Shown: positions 51,407-60,348 of the stretch, in pieces
Layout: every line of letters begins with the position of its first letter
Position numbering within the stretch: the stretch's first letter is position 1
Assembly: GCA_964498525.1 (NCBI GenBank)
Contig: CAZCGU010000006.1
Coordinates: 119,693 to 183,692 of the forward strand
DNA from: DTU098 sp964498525
GTDB lineage: Bacteria > Bacillota > Desulfotomaculia > Desulfotomaculales > Pelotomaculaceae
Direction of reading: 5' to 3'
Length of the DNA: 64,000 nucleotides
Notes under the pieces: model-generated
What the model saw: only the letters and a program-made list of their open reading frames with translations
What the model was told of the DNA's origin: nothing
Database searches by the model: none
Made by a program: the position numbers and the translations under genes

Positions 51407-52954
51407 ATGCACCACCCGTTTTTCAAAACGGTTCAGGCTTCGCGCCTGATTGTTAATCCTTCGGTTAGCGAGCTAAGGGAGATGGCCCGGACCGGGGAGA
51501 AAACAACCTGCTACGGCAGCGCCGGCTATGTTACCAGAGTCAGGAGCCGCAGTGCTAAAAACACTTTTGTTTTGGACGGGGATTATCTGGGGGTTGATCA
51601 ACACGGCATAACCCTGGCCAAAGAAAAGGAAATGGCTTTAAAAGTACAAGAATATTTGAAAGGCCGTGAAGTGATCTGCCTGGACCGGCAGATGGGAAAA
51701 CAACACTGTTTTAACCTTAACTGTCGCCTTTACATAACAAAAGAATTTGCCCGGATCCCGTATATGTGGCATAATATGTTGTTTGAGCCGGATCCTGCTA
51801 AAACGGAACCTGATTTAGTCAGTATTCATGTTCCCGAATGGCCGGAGCGGCTTGTTTTTGTGCACCCGGAAGCAGGGGTTACCTACATCCTGGGCACCGA
51901 CTATTTTGGCGAAGACAAAAAGTCCTTTTTGAGAATGGCCCTTTATTTCTGGAAAAAACGCGGCGGAATCGGCTTTCACGCCGGCAGTAAGGTACTCAGG
52001 GTTCGCACGGCCAAAGGTACCCTGGAAGATGTAGGCTTCATCATGTTCGGCCTGAGCGGAACGGGTAAAACAACACTGACTATCCATGACCACGGCCTGC
52101 AGGGCGAGGAAAGGGTCATTATCAGGCAGGACGATATGGTCATGATGGATGAAAAGGGCTATTGCTGCGGTACGGAAAACGGATTTTACATCAAGACCGA
52201 AGGCCTGGACCGGTCCCAAAAAGTACTTTACGATGCTGCCACGTCGCCCAACGCAATTCTGGAGAACGTAAAGGTACTGGACGACGGCACAGTTTTATTT
52301 GACAATACGGAACTAACCTCAAACGGCCGGGGAGTTATCCTGCGCAGTGAAGTAACCGGTACCGACGACAGGATTGACCTGAAAAAGGCTAATAAAATCA
52401 TTTTCATTACCCGGCGGGACGATATAATCCCACCGGTGGCAAGATTAAACGCGGAACAGGCCGCTGCCTACTTTATGCTGGGCGAATCCATCGAGACCTC
52501 GGCCGGAGACCCCACCCGCGCGGGTGAATCCAAGCGTGAAGTTGGCACAAACCCGTTCATGATCGGCAGAGAGTCGCTGGAGGGCAACAGGCTTTTGAGG
52601 ATTCTCCAAAAAAACCCGGACATGGAATGCTACCTTCTTAATACAGGAAGTATCGGGAAGGGCGGGATAAAACCAGGGAAAAAAATATCCATTAAAGTTT
52701 CCACCGGGATTATGAAGCATATTGCCAAAGGAACCATTAAATGGGGAGTAGATCCCGATTGGGGCTATGAGGTCCCCCTCAAGATACCGGAGATCGAACT
52801 AACTGACTATAATCCGGTGGAATATTTCAGTGAAGACGAATACCGCAGGCGCGTAGCCAGACTTCGCCAGGAAAGGATAAGCTGGCTGAACAAGTACCCC
52901 GGATTGAAGGAGGAAATTATTCAAACCATTCTGGAACCGGCAAAGACCCTGTAA
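51407..52954 (+). CDS. pckA: Phosphoenolpyruvate carboxykinase (ATP)
   Basis: Converts oxaloacetate and ATP to PEP and CO2. P-loop GLSGTGKTTLTIHDHG is near residue 214; the kinase-2 region and Arg/Lys active-site residues follow (GETSAGD-type segment ETSAGDPTRAGESKREVG). 515 residues, a normal size. Starts at ATG 51407 behind GAGGTGAG. Its stop lies inside the terminator stem. Confidence 0.93.
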   Translation: MHHPFFKTVQASRLIVNPSVSELREMARTGEKTTCYGSAGYVTRVRSRSAKNTFVLDGDYLGVDQHGITLAKEKEMALKVQEYLKGREVICLDRQMGKQHCFNLNCRLYITKEFARIPYMWHNMLFEPDPAKTEPDLVSIHVPEWPERLVFVHPEAGVTYILGTDYFGEDKKSFLRMALYFWKKRGGIGFHAGSKVLRVRTAKGTLEDVGFIMFGLSGTGKTTLTIHDHGLQGEERVIIRQDDMVMMDEKGYCCGTENGFYIKTEGLDRSQKVLYDAATSPNAILENVKVLDDGTVLFDNTELTSNGRGVILRSEVTGTDDRIDLKKANKIIFITRRDDIIPPVARLNAEQAAAYFMLGESIETSAGDPTRAGESKREVGTNPFMIGRESLEGNRLLRILQKNPDMECYLLNTGSIGKGGIKPGKKISIKVSTGIMKHIAKGTIKWGVDPDWGYEVPLKIPEIELTDYNPVEYFSEDEYRRRVARLRQERISWLNKYPGLKEEIIQTILEPAKTL

Positions 52955-52975
52955 AATTACAGGGTCTTTCCAATT
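52942..52975 (+). terminator. Intrinsic terminator of pckA
   Basis: A perfect 12-bp stem AAAGACCCTGTA/TACAGGGTCTTT with a 4-base loop, followed by a T-rich stretch. Confidence 0.85.
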
Positions 52976-53132
52976 TTTCGGGGCGGATCAGGTATATAGC
53001 AATTATTAAGTATATCTTTTTCCTGTTTATTGGCCGCTTACACGGTCCTGCCGCCATGTCGCTAAGCCCCCCGGGTTTTGTTCCTGCAGCGGGCATTACA
53101 TACCGGGAAGGGGTAAAGTAAAATTATATTTT

Positions 53133-53173
53133 TTATAACGTGTTTTATTTGTTATAATATTAGAGTTTATAAC
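53133..53173 (+). promoter_or_regulatory. Candidate operator/promoter upstream of cysK
   Basis: Three half-sites TTATAAC (53133), GTTATAA (53151) and TTATAAC (53167) alternate in direction and overlap a TATAAT -10 element (53153-53158), a repressor-like arrangement for a sulfur-status regulator. Confidence 0.45.
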
Positions 53174-53520
53174 ATGTTTTAGGCTGGTTTAAGATTGGCA
53201 AGCAGGTTCGGGCGATCTTTACCCGGAAACAGCAGAAGACTGCCATAGTATATACTGTTAGGAGACTACCGCAGAGAACATTACAGGAAGCTGCTACAGG
53301 GACTGTTGCAAGGAAATGTTTACAAGAAATGTATAAGAGATGTTATAAGAAATGTTGTAAAAAACAGTTGCAAGAGATTACAGCGGTTAACTGTTATGGG
53401 AAACTGACACAAAAAACTGCTGCAACAGGGAACTACAGCGGCAACAAGAAACAGCTGCTGCTAGAAATTGCCACAAAAAATATACGGGAAACTATTATCA
53501 GGGAAGGAACGCGATATTCT

Positions 53521-54441
53521 GTGAATGTTCTGGACAATGTTCTTGCAGCTGTCGGCCGGACGCCGATGGTAAGGCTTAATAGGGTAAAGGATGATTGCGG
53601 CGCAGAAATCCTGGCTAAACTTGAGATGTTTAACCCGAGCGGCAGCTCCAAGGCCAGGGCGGCCCTGGGTATGGTTCTGGCCGCCGAAAAAGCCGGATTA
53701 ATCGGACCGGGTTCCGTTATTGTGGAGGCAACCAGCGGCAACCAGGGGATTGCCCTGGCCATGGTAGGGGCTGTTAAGGGATACAAGATTATCGTGGTCA
53801 TGCCCGAGACCATGAGTGTAGAGCGAAGAAAACTAATCCAGGCTTACGGGGCGGACCTGGTTCTTACCCCCAGGGCAGAGGACGTGGAGGGTGCGGTTAA
53901 GCGGGCGAAAGAAATTGTGCAAAAAACCCCGAATGCCTGGACGCCGGATCAGTTTTCCAACCCGGTTAACCCGGCCTTTCATGAACAGACGACTGCCAGG
54001 GAGATCCTGGAACAAGCGGGGGATTCCATCCAGGCCCTGGTTATTGGAGTGGGAACGGGGGGCACCCTGACCGGAGTAGCAAGGGTTTTGAGGAAGGCTT
54101 GCCCGGGGATAGAGGTGTATGCCGTGGAACCCGAAAACTCGGCTGTTATTGCAGGAAAGCCGCCGGGTGAACATATGCTCCAGGGTATTGGTGACGGATT
54201 TGTTCCGGATAATCTTGATAAAGAGCTGTTAACAGCCACAATTCCTGTTTCCGACGAGGATGCCCTGAAAATGACCAGAAGACTGGCCTCCCAGGAGGGG
54301 CTTTTGGTGGGCGTCTCCAGTGGGGCCACGGTAGTTGCAGCAGTCCGGGCAGGAAAAAAATTGGGTCCAGGTAAAAAGGTTGTTACAATTCTGCCCGATA
54401 CCGGGGAAAGATACCTGAGCACCCCTATTTTTGATTTTTAG
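53521..54441 (+). CDS. cysK: Cysteine synthase (O-acetylserine sulfhydrylase) family
   Basis: A PLP enzyme of 306 residues: VGRTPMVRLNRV, the PLP-Lys region NPSGSSKARAALGMV, TSGNQGIALAMVGAVKGY, GVGTGGTLTGVARVL and ILPDTGERYLST. The Lys segment differs from the common NPGGSVKDR (Asp to Ala), so substrate preference may differ. GTG 53521 is chosen because homology begins there; the frame stays open for another 64 codons upstream to ATG 53329, encoding a Cys- and Lys-rich stretch (MYKRCYKKCCKK) with no family match. Confidence 0.88.
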   Translation: MNVLDNVLAAVGRTPMVRLNRVKDDCGAEILAKLEMFNPSGSSKARAALGMVLAAEKAGLIGPGSVIVEATSGNQGIALAMVGAVKGYKIIVVMPETMSVERRKLIQAYGADLVLTPRAEDVEGAVKRAKEIVQKTPNAWTPDQFSNPVNPAFHEQTTAREILEQAGDSIQALVIGVGTGGTLTGVARVLRKACPGIEVYAVEPENSAVIAGKPPGEHMLQGIGDGFVPDNLDKELLTATIPVSDEDALKMTRRLASQEGLLVGVSSGATVVAAVRAGKKLGPGKKVVTILPDTGERYLSTPIFDF

Positions 54442-54876
54442 CAGGATTAGTGGCAGCTTGGTGAAAAACGGTCTTTTTAAAGTTATTGAACAAGGAATTG
54501 TAAAAGAAAAAATACCGAAAGTACAACCCGGTAAAGGCGCCGGGTTATTTAATGTTATCAGGAAAGAACCCCGAAGGAATGAAAAGGAATAATCCAGTAA
54601 AACAAGTGGCCAAGCGCCATTTTAAACGGCTGAGAATGCCGCCCCTTTATGAGCCTTCGCCTGCTTGCCTGTCGGGGCCTCTCAGGATGGAAAAGACGGT
54701 ATAGATGGTACCCCGGTGGATCGCCGCTAACCCAGTATTCTCTCCGGGAAGGGCGCAAATAAACACAGCCTGCCGGGAATCCCTCAAGTGAAAACACCAC
54801 GCGAGCCAGATTTATGTTATCATACAATTGGAGTTTATAGAGGGAGTTTAAGTTAAAAAACGATGGGAGGCTACCC
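54442..54876. other. Intergenic region
   Basis: Apart from the cysK terminator nothing was recognised. TTATGTTATCATACAATT near 54820 may belong to the promoter of the HAD gene. Confidence 0.3.
54525..54551 (+). terminator. Intrinsic terminator downstream of cysK
   Basis: AACCCGG, loop, CCGGGTT followed by ATTT. Confidence 0.55.
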
Positions 54877-55569
54877 TTGAGCTGCGGTATTCTTTTTGAT
54901 TTTGATGACACCCTGGTGGAAACCACGGTTCACTTCAACCGCGCAAAGGACAGATTTTCCGCTAAAATGACGGCCCTGGGCTTTCCGGGGGTGGAAGCAC
55001 TGGAAGTTTTAAATGCTTTTGACATCCAAAACGTCCGCTGCCGCGGGGGTTTCTTTAAGGAATGCTTTCCTTTGGCCCTGGGTGAAACCTATGAATACTA
55101 CTGCAGGTCCTATGGCCGGAAATGCGTTCCTCAGCAAAAAAAAGAAATGGAGAATATGGGCTGGTGGGTTTTTGAGCAGCCGGTCCGGCCAATGAAGGGA
55201 GCCCGGGAGGTGTTGCGGCGTTTATGTGGGATTTTGCCGCTTTTCCTGGCAACCAAGGGAGATCCCCTGGTGCAGCACGGCCGGATCGAAGAAAGCGGTC
55301 TGTCAGGCTATTTCAATAAAGTTTACGTCCTGGTTGACAAGAACAGCTCCGCCTTCCGGGATATAGCCCTTGAACAACGGCTGAAACCTTCCGTTTCCTG
55401 GGTGGTCGGAAACAGTATGAAGTCGGATATAAATCCGGCGCTCAAGGCGGGATTCAATTGCATTTATATTCAACATCCACACACCTGGGATTTCGAAGAT
55501 GAGGCGCCCCTGGGCGGGCATGTGAATGTTGACAGCCTGGCAGTTGTTCCGGGTATGGTGGGTTTGTGA
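54877..55569 (+). CDS. HAD-family hydrolase
   Basis: A 230-residue phosphatase-like protein. Motif I is FDFDDTLVETT at residues 6-16; motif II is near FLATKGDPLVQHG; motif III/IV is in WVVGNSMKSDINPALKAG. The pattern resembles YjjG/Gph-type nucleotide or sugar phosphatases, but the substrate is unknown. TTG 54877 follows GGGAGG. Confidence 0.82.
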   Translation: MSCGILFDFDDTLVETTVHFNRAKDRFSAKMTALGFPGVEALEVLNAFDIQNVRCRGGFFKECFPLALGETYEYYCRSYGRKCVPQQKKEMENMGWWVFEQPVRPMKGAREVLRRLCGILPLFLATKGDPLVQHGRIEESGLSGYFNKVYVLVDKNSSAFRDIALEQRLKPSVSWVVGNSMKSDINPALKAGFNCIYIQHPHTWDFEDEAPLGGHVNVDSLAVVPGMVGL

Positions 55570-55638
55570 GGACAACCGGGCCATCTTCAGGATTTTCCCC
55601 GTCTATCAAACAAATTCAGCGACAAGGAGATGACCTGA

Positions 55639-56799
55639 ATGCTTTACCGTAAACTGGGCCGGACAGGCGTGGATGTTTCCATATTGGGTTTCGGGTGCAT
55701 GAGACTGCCCCTTATTAAATCTGACCAGGCGCTTCCTGCCGGCAATGCGGCAATTGATGAGCCCGAAGCCGCCAGGATTCTTCACTGGGCAATTGACAAC
55801 GGGGTCAATTACATTGATACAGCCTATCCCTACCACGGCGGTAACAGTGAACTTTTCCTCGGCAGGGCACTGCAGGGGGGATACCGGCAAAAGGTATATC
55901 TGGCAACCAAGCTGCCGGGCAGACTAATCAAGAGCAGGAAGGACATGGATCGGATCCTGAATGAGCAGCTGGAAAAACTGCAAACCGGCTTTATAGATTT
56001 TTATCTGGTCCAGGCCGTCAGCGAAAGTACCTGGCCCGGGCTTGTTGATAACAATGTATTTGAATTCCTGGACAACGCCCTGGCCGATGGGAGAATTCGC
56101 TACGCGGGCTTTTCTTTCCACAGTGAGCTTCCGTTATTTAAGGATGTTGTCAACGCTTATGATTGGTCCTTCTGCCAGATTCAGTATAACTATCTTGACG
56201 AAAATTTTCAGGCTGGTAAAGCCGGGTTGGAGTATGCTGTTGAACGTGATCTGGGCGTAGTTATTATGGAACCTTTGAGGGGAGGGAAACTGGCCAGTGA
56301 TGTTCCCCCCGGGGTAGAACAAATCTGGCGCAGGGCTAAAACAAAACGGAGTCCGGCCGAGTGGGCGCTTCGCTTCCTCTGGGATCATCCCGGCATAAGC
56401 GTTGTTTTAAGCGGTATGAGCCTGATGGAACAGGTAGTGGAAAATGTTCGCATTGCCGGACAGGCTTTGCCCAATACCTTGAATACGGAAGAAAAAGAGC
56501 TGATTGAAGAAGCTAAAAAATATTACCTTTCCAGAACCAAGGTAAACTGTACCCGGTGCCGTTACTGCATGCCCTGCCCAGTAGGGGTAAACATTCCGGG
56601 CTGCTTGTCCCTTCTGGATAACCTGCATATTTTTGGAGAAGTTAAAACCAACCGCATGTTTTATAAAATGTATATGAGCAGCGACGAAGAAAAAGCCTCA
56701 AATTGTGCTGAATGTGGGGAATGTGAGAAAAAATGCCCGCAAAATATCCCCATTCGCTTGTTGCTCAAGGAAGCAGTTAAAGCGTTCGAGGGAAAATAA
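55639..56799 (+). CDS. Aldo/keto reductase with C-terminal ferredoxin motifs
   Basis: A 386-residue protein. Residues 1-~270 form the aldo/keto reductase barrel: YRKLGRTGVDVSILGFGCMR, YIDTAYPYHGGNSE (catalytic Asp/Tyr). The C terminus adds two [4Fe-4S] motifs, CTRCRYCMPCPVGVNIP and CAECGECEKKCPQNIP. This iron-sulfur AKR subfamily is common in anaerobes and probably couples an oxidoreductase to ferredoxin-like electron transfer. The substrate is unknown. Confidence 0.9.
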   Translation: MLYRKLGRTGVDVSILGFGCMRLPLIKSDQALPAGNAAIDEPEAARILHWAIDNGVNYIDTAYPYHGGNSELFLGRALQGGYRQKVYLATKLPGRLIKSRKDMDRILNEQLEKLQTGFIDFYLVQAVSESTWPGLVDNNVFEFLDNALADGRIRYAGFSFHSELPLFKDVVNAYDWSFCQIQYNYLDENFQAGKAGLEYAVERDLGVVIMEPLRGGKLASDVPPGVEQIWRRAKTKRSPAEWALRFLWDHPGISVVLSGMSLMEQVVENVRIAGQALPNTLNTEEKELIEEAKKYYLSRTKVNCTRCRYCMPCPVGVNIPGCLSLLDNLHIFGEVKTNRMFYKMYMSSDEEKASNCAECGECEKKCPQNIPIRLLLKEAVKAFEGK

Positions 56800-56854
56800 C
56801 TTAATAACTCAGGTACCCGGTACGAATAACTTAATAACTTAGTTACCCGGTACC
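56795..56854 (+). repeat. Tandem duplication of a 30-bp unit
   Basis: AATAACTTAATAACT-C/T-AG... with ACCCGGTAC occurs twice back to back (56795-56824 and 56825-56854), with two or three differences. The first copy begins inside the stop codon region of the aldo/keto reductase gene. Confidence 0.8.
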
Positions 56855-56873
56855 GAAAAGAGGCAGTGTTATT

Positions 56874-57524
56874 GTGAGAAACTTTTTGCGGATAAAGGAA
56901 CCGGTCAATGCGCTCAGCCATTTTGCCGTGTTTGTTGCATCGATTGCCGGCCTGGTCTTTCTTATTGTCAAATCAAAATATAATATTTCGAAATTAGCGA
57001 TAATGACGATCTATGGGGTGAGTATTGTCCTGATGTACGGCGCCAGTTCACTGTATCACTGGCTAAAAACTACGCCGCGCAAAGTGCTGATCCTGAAAAA
57101 AATCGATCACATCGCCATTTATTTGCTGATTGCTGGTACCTATACGCCGGTTTTTTACTACGGGCTGCCGGGTCTGTGGAAGTGGGCAATGCTGGCTTCG
57201 GTATGGGCTTTATCCCTTACCGGTATTTTATTGAAGCTCTGGTTCATTAATCTGCCGCGGTACCTTTCAACAGCTTTTTATATTACCCTGGGCTGGATTG
57301 CGCTGGTACCATTCCTGCAGCTTTTTAAGAGCCTGCCCCTGGGGGCAATTTCTTTAATGATCCTGGGTGGTGTTATCTATACCGTGGGCGGGATTATTTA
57401 CGCTACGAAGTGCCTGAATTTTTTTCCAAACCGTTTTGGATTTCATGAAATATTTCACCTGTTTGTTATCGGAGGCAGTGTCATCCACTTTATTATGATT
57501 GTCAATTACCTTCTTCCGCTTTAA
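56874..57524 (+). CDS. Hemolysin III/PAQR family membrane protein
   Basis: A 216-residue protein with seven predicted transmembrane segments. Family motifs: EPVNALSHFAVFVASIAG at the start, MYGASSLYHW in the middle and the metal-binding HEIFHLFVIGGSVIHF near the end. The bacterial role is not established despite the name. GTG start. Confidence 0.9.
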   Translation: MRNFLRIKEPVNALSHFAVFVASIAGLVFLIVKSKYNISKLAIMTIYGVSIVLMYGASSLYHWLKTTPRKVLILKKIDHIAIYLLIAGTYTPVFYYGLPGLWKWAMLASVWALSLTGILLKLWFINLPRYLSTAFYITLGWIALVPFLQLFKSLPLGAISLMILGGVIYTVGGIIYATKCLNFFPNRFGFHEIFHLFVIGGSVIHFIMIVNYLLPL

Positions 57525-57627
57525 TTTAACACAGAAGGCTTGGAGGGTTTCTGCTGGAGAGGAAAACGGTGGACAAAAATCCGGCCTTACCATACAATTA
57601 AAGTTGATGAGGGGGGAGTATGGCCTT

Positions 57628-58452
57628 ATGGTGTTGCAGCATAGCGGCAAGATAGTCAAATGTGACCAGAAGGTCGATATTACCGCCACCTTTGGTTCGG
57701 ATCTGGTGCTGGAAGGTTTTACAGCCGTTCCAAATATCCTTTTAAAGGTATACAGCCATGTAGGTATCTCGGACTTTCAAATGCTTCTTTTAATCCAACT
57801 GATTCGTTTCCATGTGGAGGAAAGGGAATATTACCCATCCCCGGAAATGCTTGCTGAAGTCATGGAGTCGGAACCTGCCAGGCTTGAGCGGGAGTTGGGG
57901 GATTTGCTGGGTAAGGAAATAATCTCTTTAAGCCAGTTTTACGACTGCGACCGCCGGATTATATTTCAGGGGTATGATTTTGATCCGTTGTTTTCGAAGA
58001 TATCGGACGTTTGGGCCGCCATCCGGGCCAGGGAAATCGAGGAATCAAAAAAACTGCTTAATTCCCGGGAACTTGCCCCGGACATGTTTGACAGCAAGGT
58101 TACCGGCTTAATTAACTGTTTTGAAAAAGAATTCGGCAGGCCGTTTTCTCCTATAGAAGTTGAGCAAATTGAACAGTGGGCCACTGAGATGGACACGCCC
58201 CTGGTTATGGAGGCATTGAAAAGGGCGGTGCTGGGGGGCAAACACAACTTTAAATACATCAACAGTATTCTGGTGGAATGGAAAAAGAACAATATCCGGA
58301 CCCTGGAAGAAGTGAAACAGTACGAAAGGGATTTTTACAAGCGCCGGGCTGATTTTAAAAAACGGTCCGCTGAAAAAGGTGCGGTTTCACCTGCGGAAGA
58401 CAGCACGGCAGATGACAAAAAGAAGGCTTTTATCCGGACGCTTTACGTTTAA
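57628..58452 (+). CDS. DnaD-domain replication initiation protein
   Basis: A 274-residue protein with an N-terminal winged-helix part (VYSHVGISDFQMLLLIQLIR, YPSPEMLAEVMESEP) and a C-terminal DnaD domain (FEKEFGRPFSPIEVEQIEQW, NFKYINSILVEWKKNN). ATG 57628 is preferred because GGGGGAG lies 9 bases upstream. It is followed by the DnaI-like loader, so the two are probably the primosome pair that loads the replicative helicase. Confidence 0.88.
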   Translation: MVLQHSGKIVKCDQKVDITATFGSDLVLEGFTAVPNILLKVYSHVGISDFQMLLLIQLIRFHVEEREYYPSPEMLAEVMESEPARLERELGDLLGKEIISLSQFYDCDRRIIFQGYDFDPLFSKISDVWAAIRAREIEESKKLLNSRELAPDMFDSKVTGLINCFEKEFGRPFSPIEVEQIEQWATEMDTPLVMEALKRAVLGGKHNFKYINSILVEWKKNNIRTLEEVKQYERDFYKRRADFKKRSAEKGAVSPAEDSTADDKKKAFIRTLYV

Positions 58453-58493
58453 GTGGGTTTGCGAAGCCGGGGGAGAGGAAGGGAAGATAAAGC

Positions 58494-59237
58494 GTGACTT
58501 GCCGTCTTTGCGGGGACCGCGGCTTTATTCTGCAGAATGACGCGGCGGTGCCCTGTAAGTGTTTAAAAGAAAAAGCGCTTAAAAAGCTGATTAAAGACTC
58601 CCGGGTACCCTTGAGTTTTTCCCATTGCGCTTTGGAAAATTTTAGCTTTAAGTATTACGCCAAAAACTGTATAGATTTGGAAACCGGGATTTCTTACCAC
58701 GAAATAGCAAGGCTGGCTTTTCAGGCTGCGGGCGGTTTTATTTCCAGTTTCTTAAAAAACCCCCACACGGATGGATTGCTTTTTACCGGGCAGGTGGGCA
58801 GTGGAAAAACCTACCTGGCCTGTTGTATCGCCAATACGTTGTTGAAGAAGGGGAGGAATGTTTTATTTGCGGTAGTACCGGATTTGCTGGACGAGATCCG
58901 GTCTACCTACGATCCCGGCAGGAGTTCCGCCGAACCGTCGGAATTCGATCATGTGGACAGGGCCAGGCAGGCGCCAGTGCTGGTGCTGGACGATCTTGGC
59001 GCGCATAATTATACGGAATGGACCCGGAATAAGATATATTCCATAATCAACTACCGTTTGAACCACCGTTTGCCTGTAATTGCCACTACTAACATTAGCC
59101 CTGAAAACCTGGAAGGCTATCTGGGGGAAAGAACAACTTCCCGGTTGTTGGAAATGTGCAGGCCTTACCGTCTTTTAATCGATTTTGATATCCGGGCGGT
59201 TCAGCGTAAAGAAAAGGACTCCGGACTGGTGCGGTAA
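58494..59237 (+). CDS. DnaC/DnaI-like helicase-loader ATPase
   Basis: A 247-residue AAA+ protein with an N-terminal zinc-binding CRLCGDRG...CKC segment, Walker A GQVGSGKTYLACCIA, Walker B VLVLDDLGAHN and sensor IATTNISPENL. It resembles B. subtilis DnaI. GTG start, 41 bases after the DnaD-domain gene. Confidence 0.9.
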   Translation: MTCRLCGDRGFILQNDAAVPCKCLKEKALKKLIKDSRVPLSFSHCALENFSFKYYAKNCIDLETGISYHEIARLAFQAAGGFISSFLKNPHTDGLLFTGQVGSGKTYLACCIANTLLKKGRNVLFAVVPDLLDEIRSTYDPGRSSAEPSEFDHVDRARQAPVLVLDDLGAHNYTEWTRNKIYSIINYRLNHRLPVIATTNISPENLEGYLGERTTSRLLEMCRPYRLLIDFDIRAVQRKEKDSGLVR

Positions 59238-59508
59238 AATGATTTGTCTAAAAGGAAATGATAATATGGAAAGGCGCGCTGTTTGCGGGAAAAGGAAAAA
59301 ACCCAGGATTAGTTTAAAAAAATAGCCGGACCGGAGAAGTTTTCCCGCCGGGCCCCGGGTGAAAATGACTATCGGAATACTCGCTGGATAACTAGCGGGT
59401 ATTATTTTTGTCAAATTTGTCAATAATTCTGTGTGTACGTTAGATCTGGGTGTATACAAAGGGTTTTAACGTGTCAAAATACCTTTTGGAGTCGGGAAAG
59501 GAGGAAAA
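59238..59508 (+). other. Intergenic region between the helicase loader and SleB-like gene
   Basis: Holds one terminator (59376-59409) and otherwise only a 19-codon ORF judged too short to support. Confidence 0.35.
59376..59409 (+). terminator. Intrinsic terminator
   Basis: AATACTCGCT and AGCGGGTATT form a stem (one G-T pair) followed by ATTTTT. Confidence 0.7.
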
Positions 59509-60204
59509 ATGAGTAAATTAGTTCCAAGGCTTGCTTTTATTCTGGTCACTATCGCCCTTGTTGCGGCGTTCCTGGCCGGAGGCGTCATGGCGTCTGAAAG
59601 CGGGCGCGTACAGGACTCAAATACTCAGCTCGAGTTCTGCTCCGGTTCCACAGCGGTAAGCTATACGGTTCGGGAAGGGGATACGCTATACGGAATTGCC
59701 CGGGAACACCGGGTTTCGTTGCGGGAGTTGATGAGGGCCAATAACCTTAGCGGCAGTTTAATCAGGCCAGGAGATGTTCTGGAGCTGCCGGAGCAATCGG
59801 AAGCGGAAATTGTTCTCTCCAGGGGGACTGTCTCCCGGGAAGAGCTGATGCTTTTAGCCAGAATTATTCACGCCGAAGCCCGGGGCGAAAGCTTCGACGG
59901 CAAGGTGGCGGTTGGCGCCGTGGTTCTCAACAGGATTAGAAGCCCGCATTTTCCTAAAACCATTTCGGATGTCATTCTTCAGAAAAATAACCGGGTCTAC
60001 CAGTTTTCACCGGTGGGTGACGGTTCCTTTAACCTGGAGCCTGACGAAACATCTTTGAAAGCGGCCCTGCAGGCCCTTTCAGGTACAGATCCCACCGGAG
60101 GAGCCCTGTTTTTTTACAATCCGGAGCTCAGTTCTGACCGGTGGATCCGAACGTTGCCGGTGGTGACCCGGATAGGCAAGCACGTATTTGCGACTTGCTT
60201 ATAA
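59509..60204 (+). CDS. LysM-containing cell wall hydrolase (SleB type)
   Basis: A 231-residue secreted protein. Residues 1-28 form a signal peptide; residues ~50-93 are a LysM domain (YTVREGDTLYGIAREHRVSL, IRPGDVLELPE). The C-terminal Hydrolase_2 domain (LLARIIHAEARGESFDGKVA, GALFFYNPE) is that of spore-cortex-lytic enzymes. It supports a spore-forming host; the enzyme may act in germination or wall turnover. Confidence 0.92.
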   Translation: MSKLVPRLAFILVTIALVAAFLAGGVMASESGRVQDSNTQLEFCSGSTAVSYTVREGDTLYGIAREHRVSLRELMRANNLSGSLIRPGDVLELPEQSEAEIVLSRGTVSREELMLLARIIHAEARGESFDGKVAVGAVVLNRIRSPHFPKTISDVILQKNNRVYQFSPVGDGSFNLEPDETSLKAALQALSGTDPTGGALFFYNPELSSDRWIRTLPVVTRIGKHVFATCL

Positions 60205-60252
60205 GAAGAACTTAAAATGTGAGATGCTGTAACTTGCTGGGATATGCCATGA

Positions 60253-60281
60253 CTTGGCGAGGTAGGCCATATCTCGCCAAG
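60253..60281 (+). repeat. Perfect hairpin downstream of the hydrolase gene
   Basis: CTTGGCGAG, 11 bases, CTCGCCAAG. No T tract follows, so it may stabilise the 3' end rather than terminate. Confidence 0.5.
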
Positions 60282-60323
60282 AAATGCCACGAATTGCTAA
60301 AACACATCGACTTACAGGGAAAA

Positions 60324-60348
60324 GAGGCGGCCGTCAACCGGTCGCCTC
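60324..60348 (-). terminator. Terminator overlapping the stop of the Asp23/P-loop gene
   Basis: On the minus strand GAGGCGACCGG, TTGA, a complementary arm ending CGCCTC, then TTTT. The plus strand reads into ATTCTT, so it may be bidirectional. Confidence 0.55.

Noticed and set aside
54558..54926. Minus-strand 122-codon ORF upstream of the HAD gene
   Set aside because: It runs into the start of the HAD gene and through its promoter region, with no family match.
59265..59324. A 19-codon ORF after the helicase loader
   Set aside because: Too short to support despite an AAAGGA upstream; it is not conserved as far as can be judged from one sequence.
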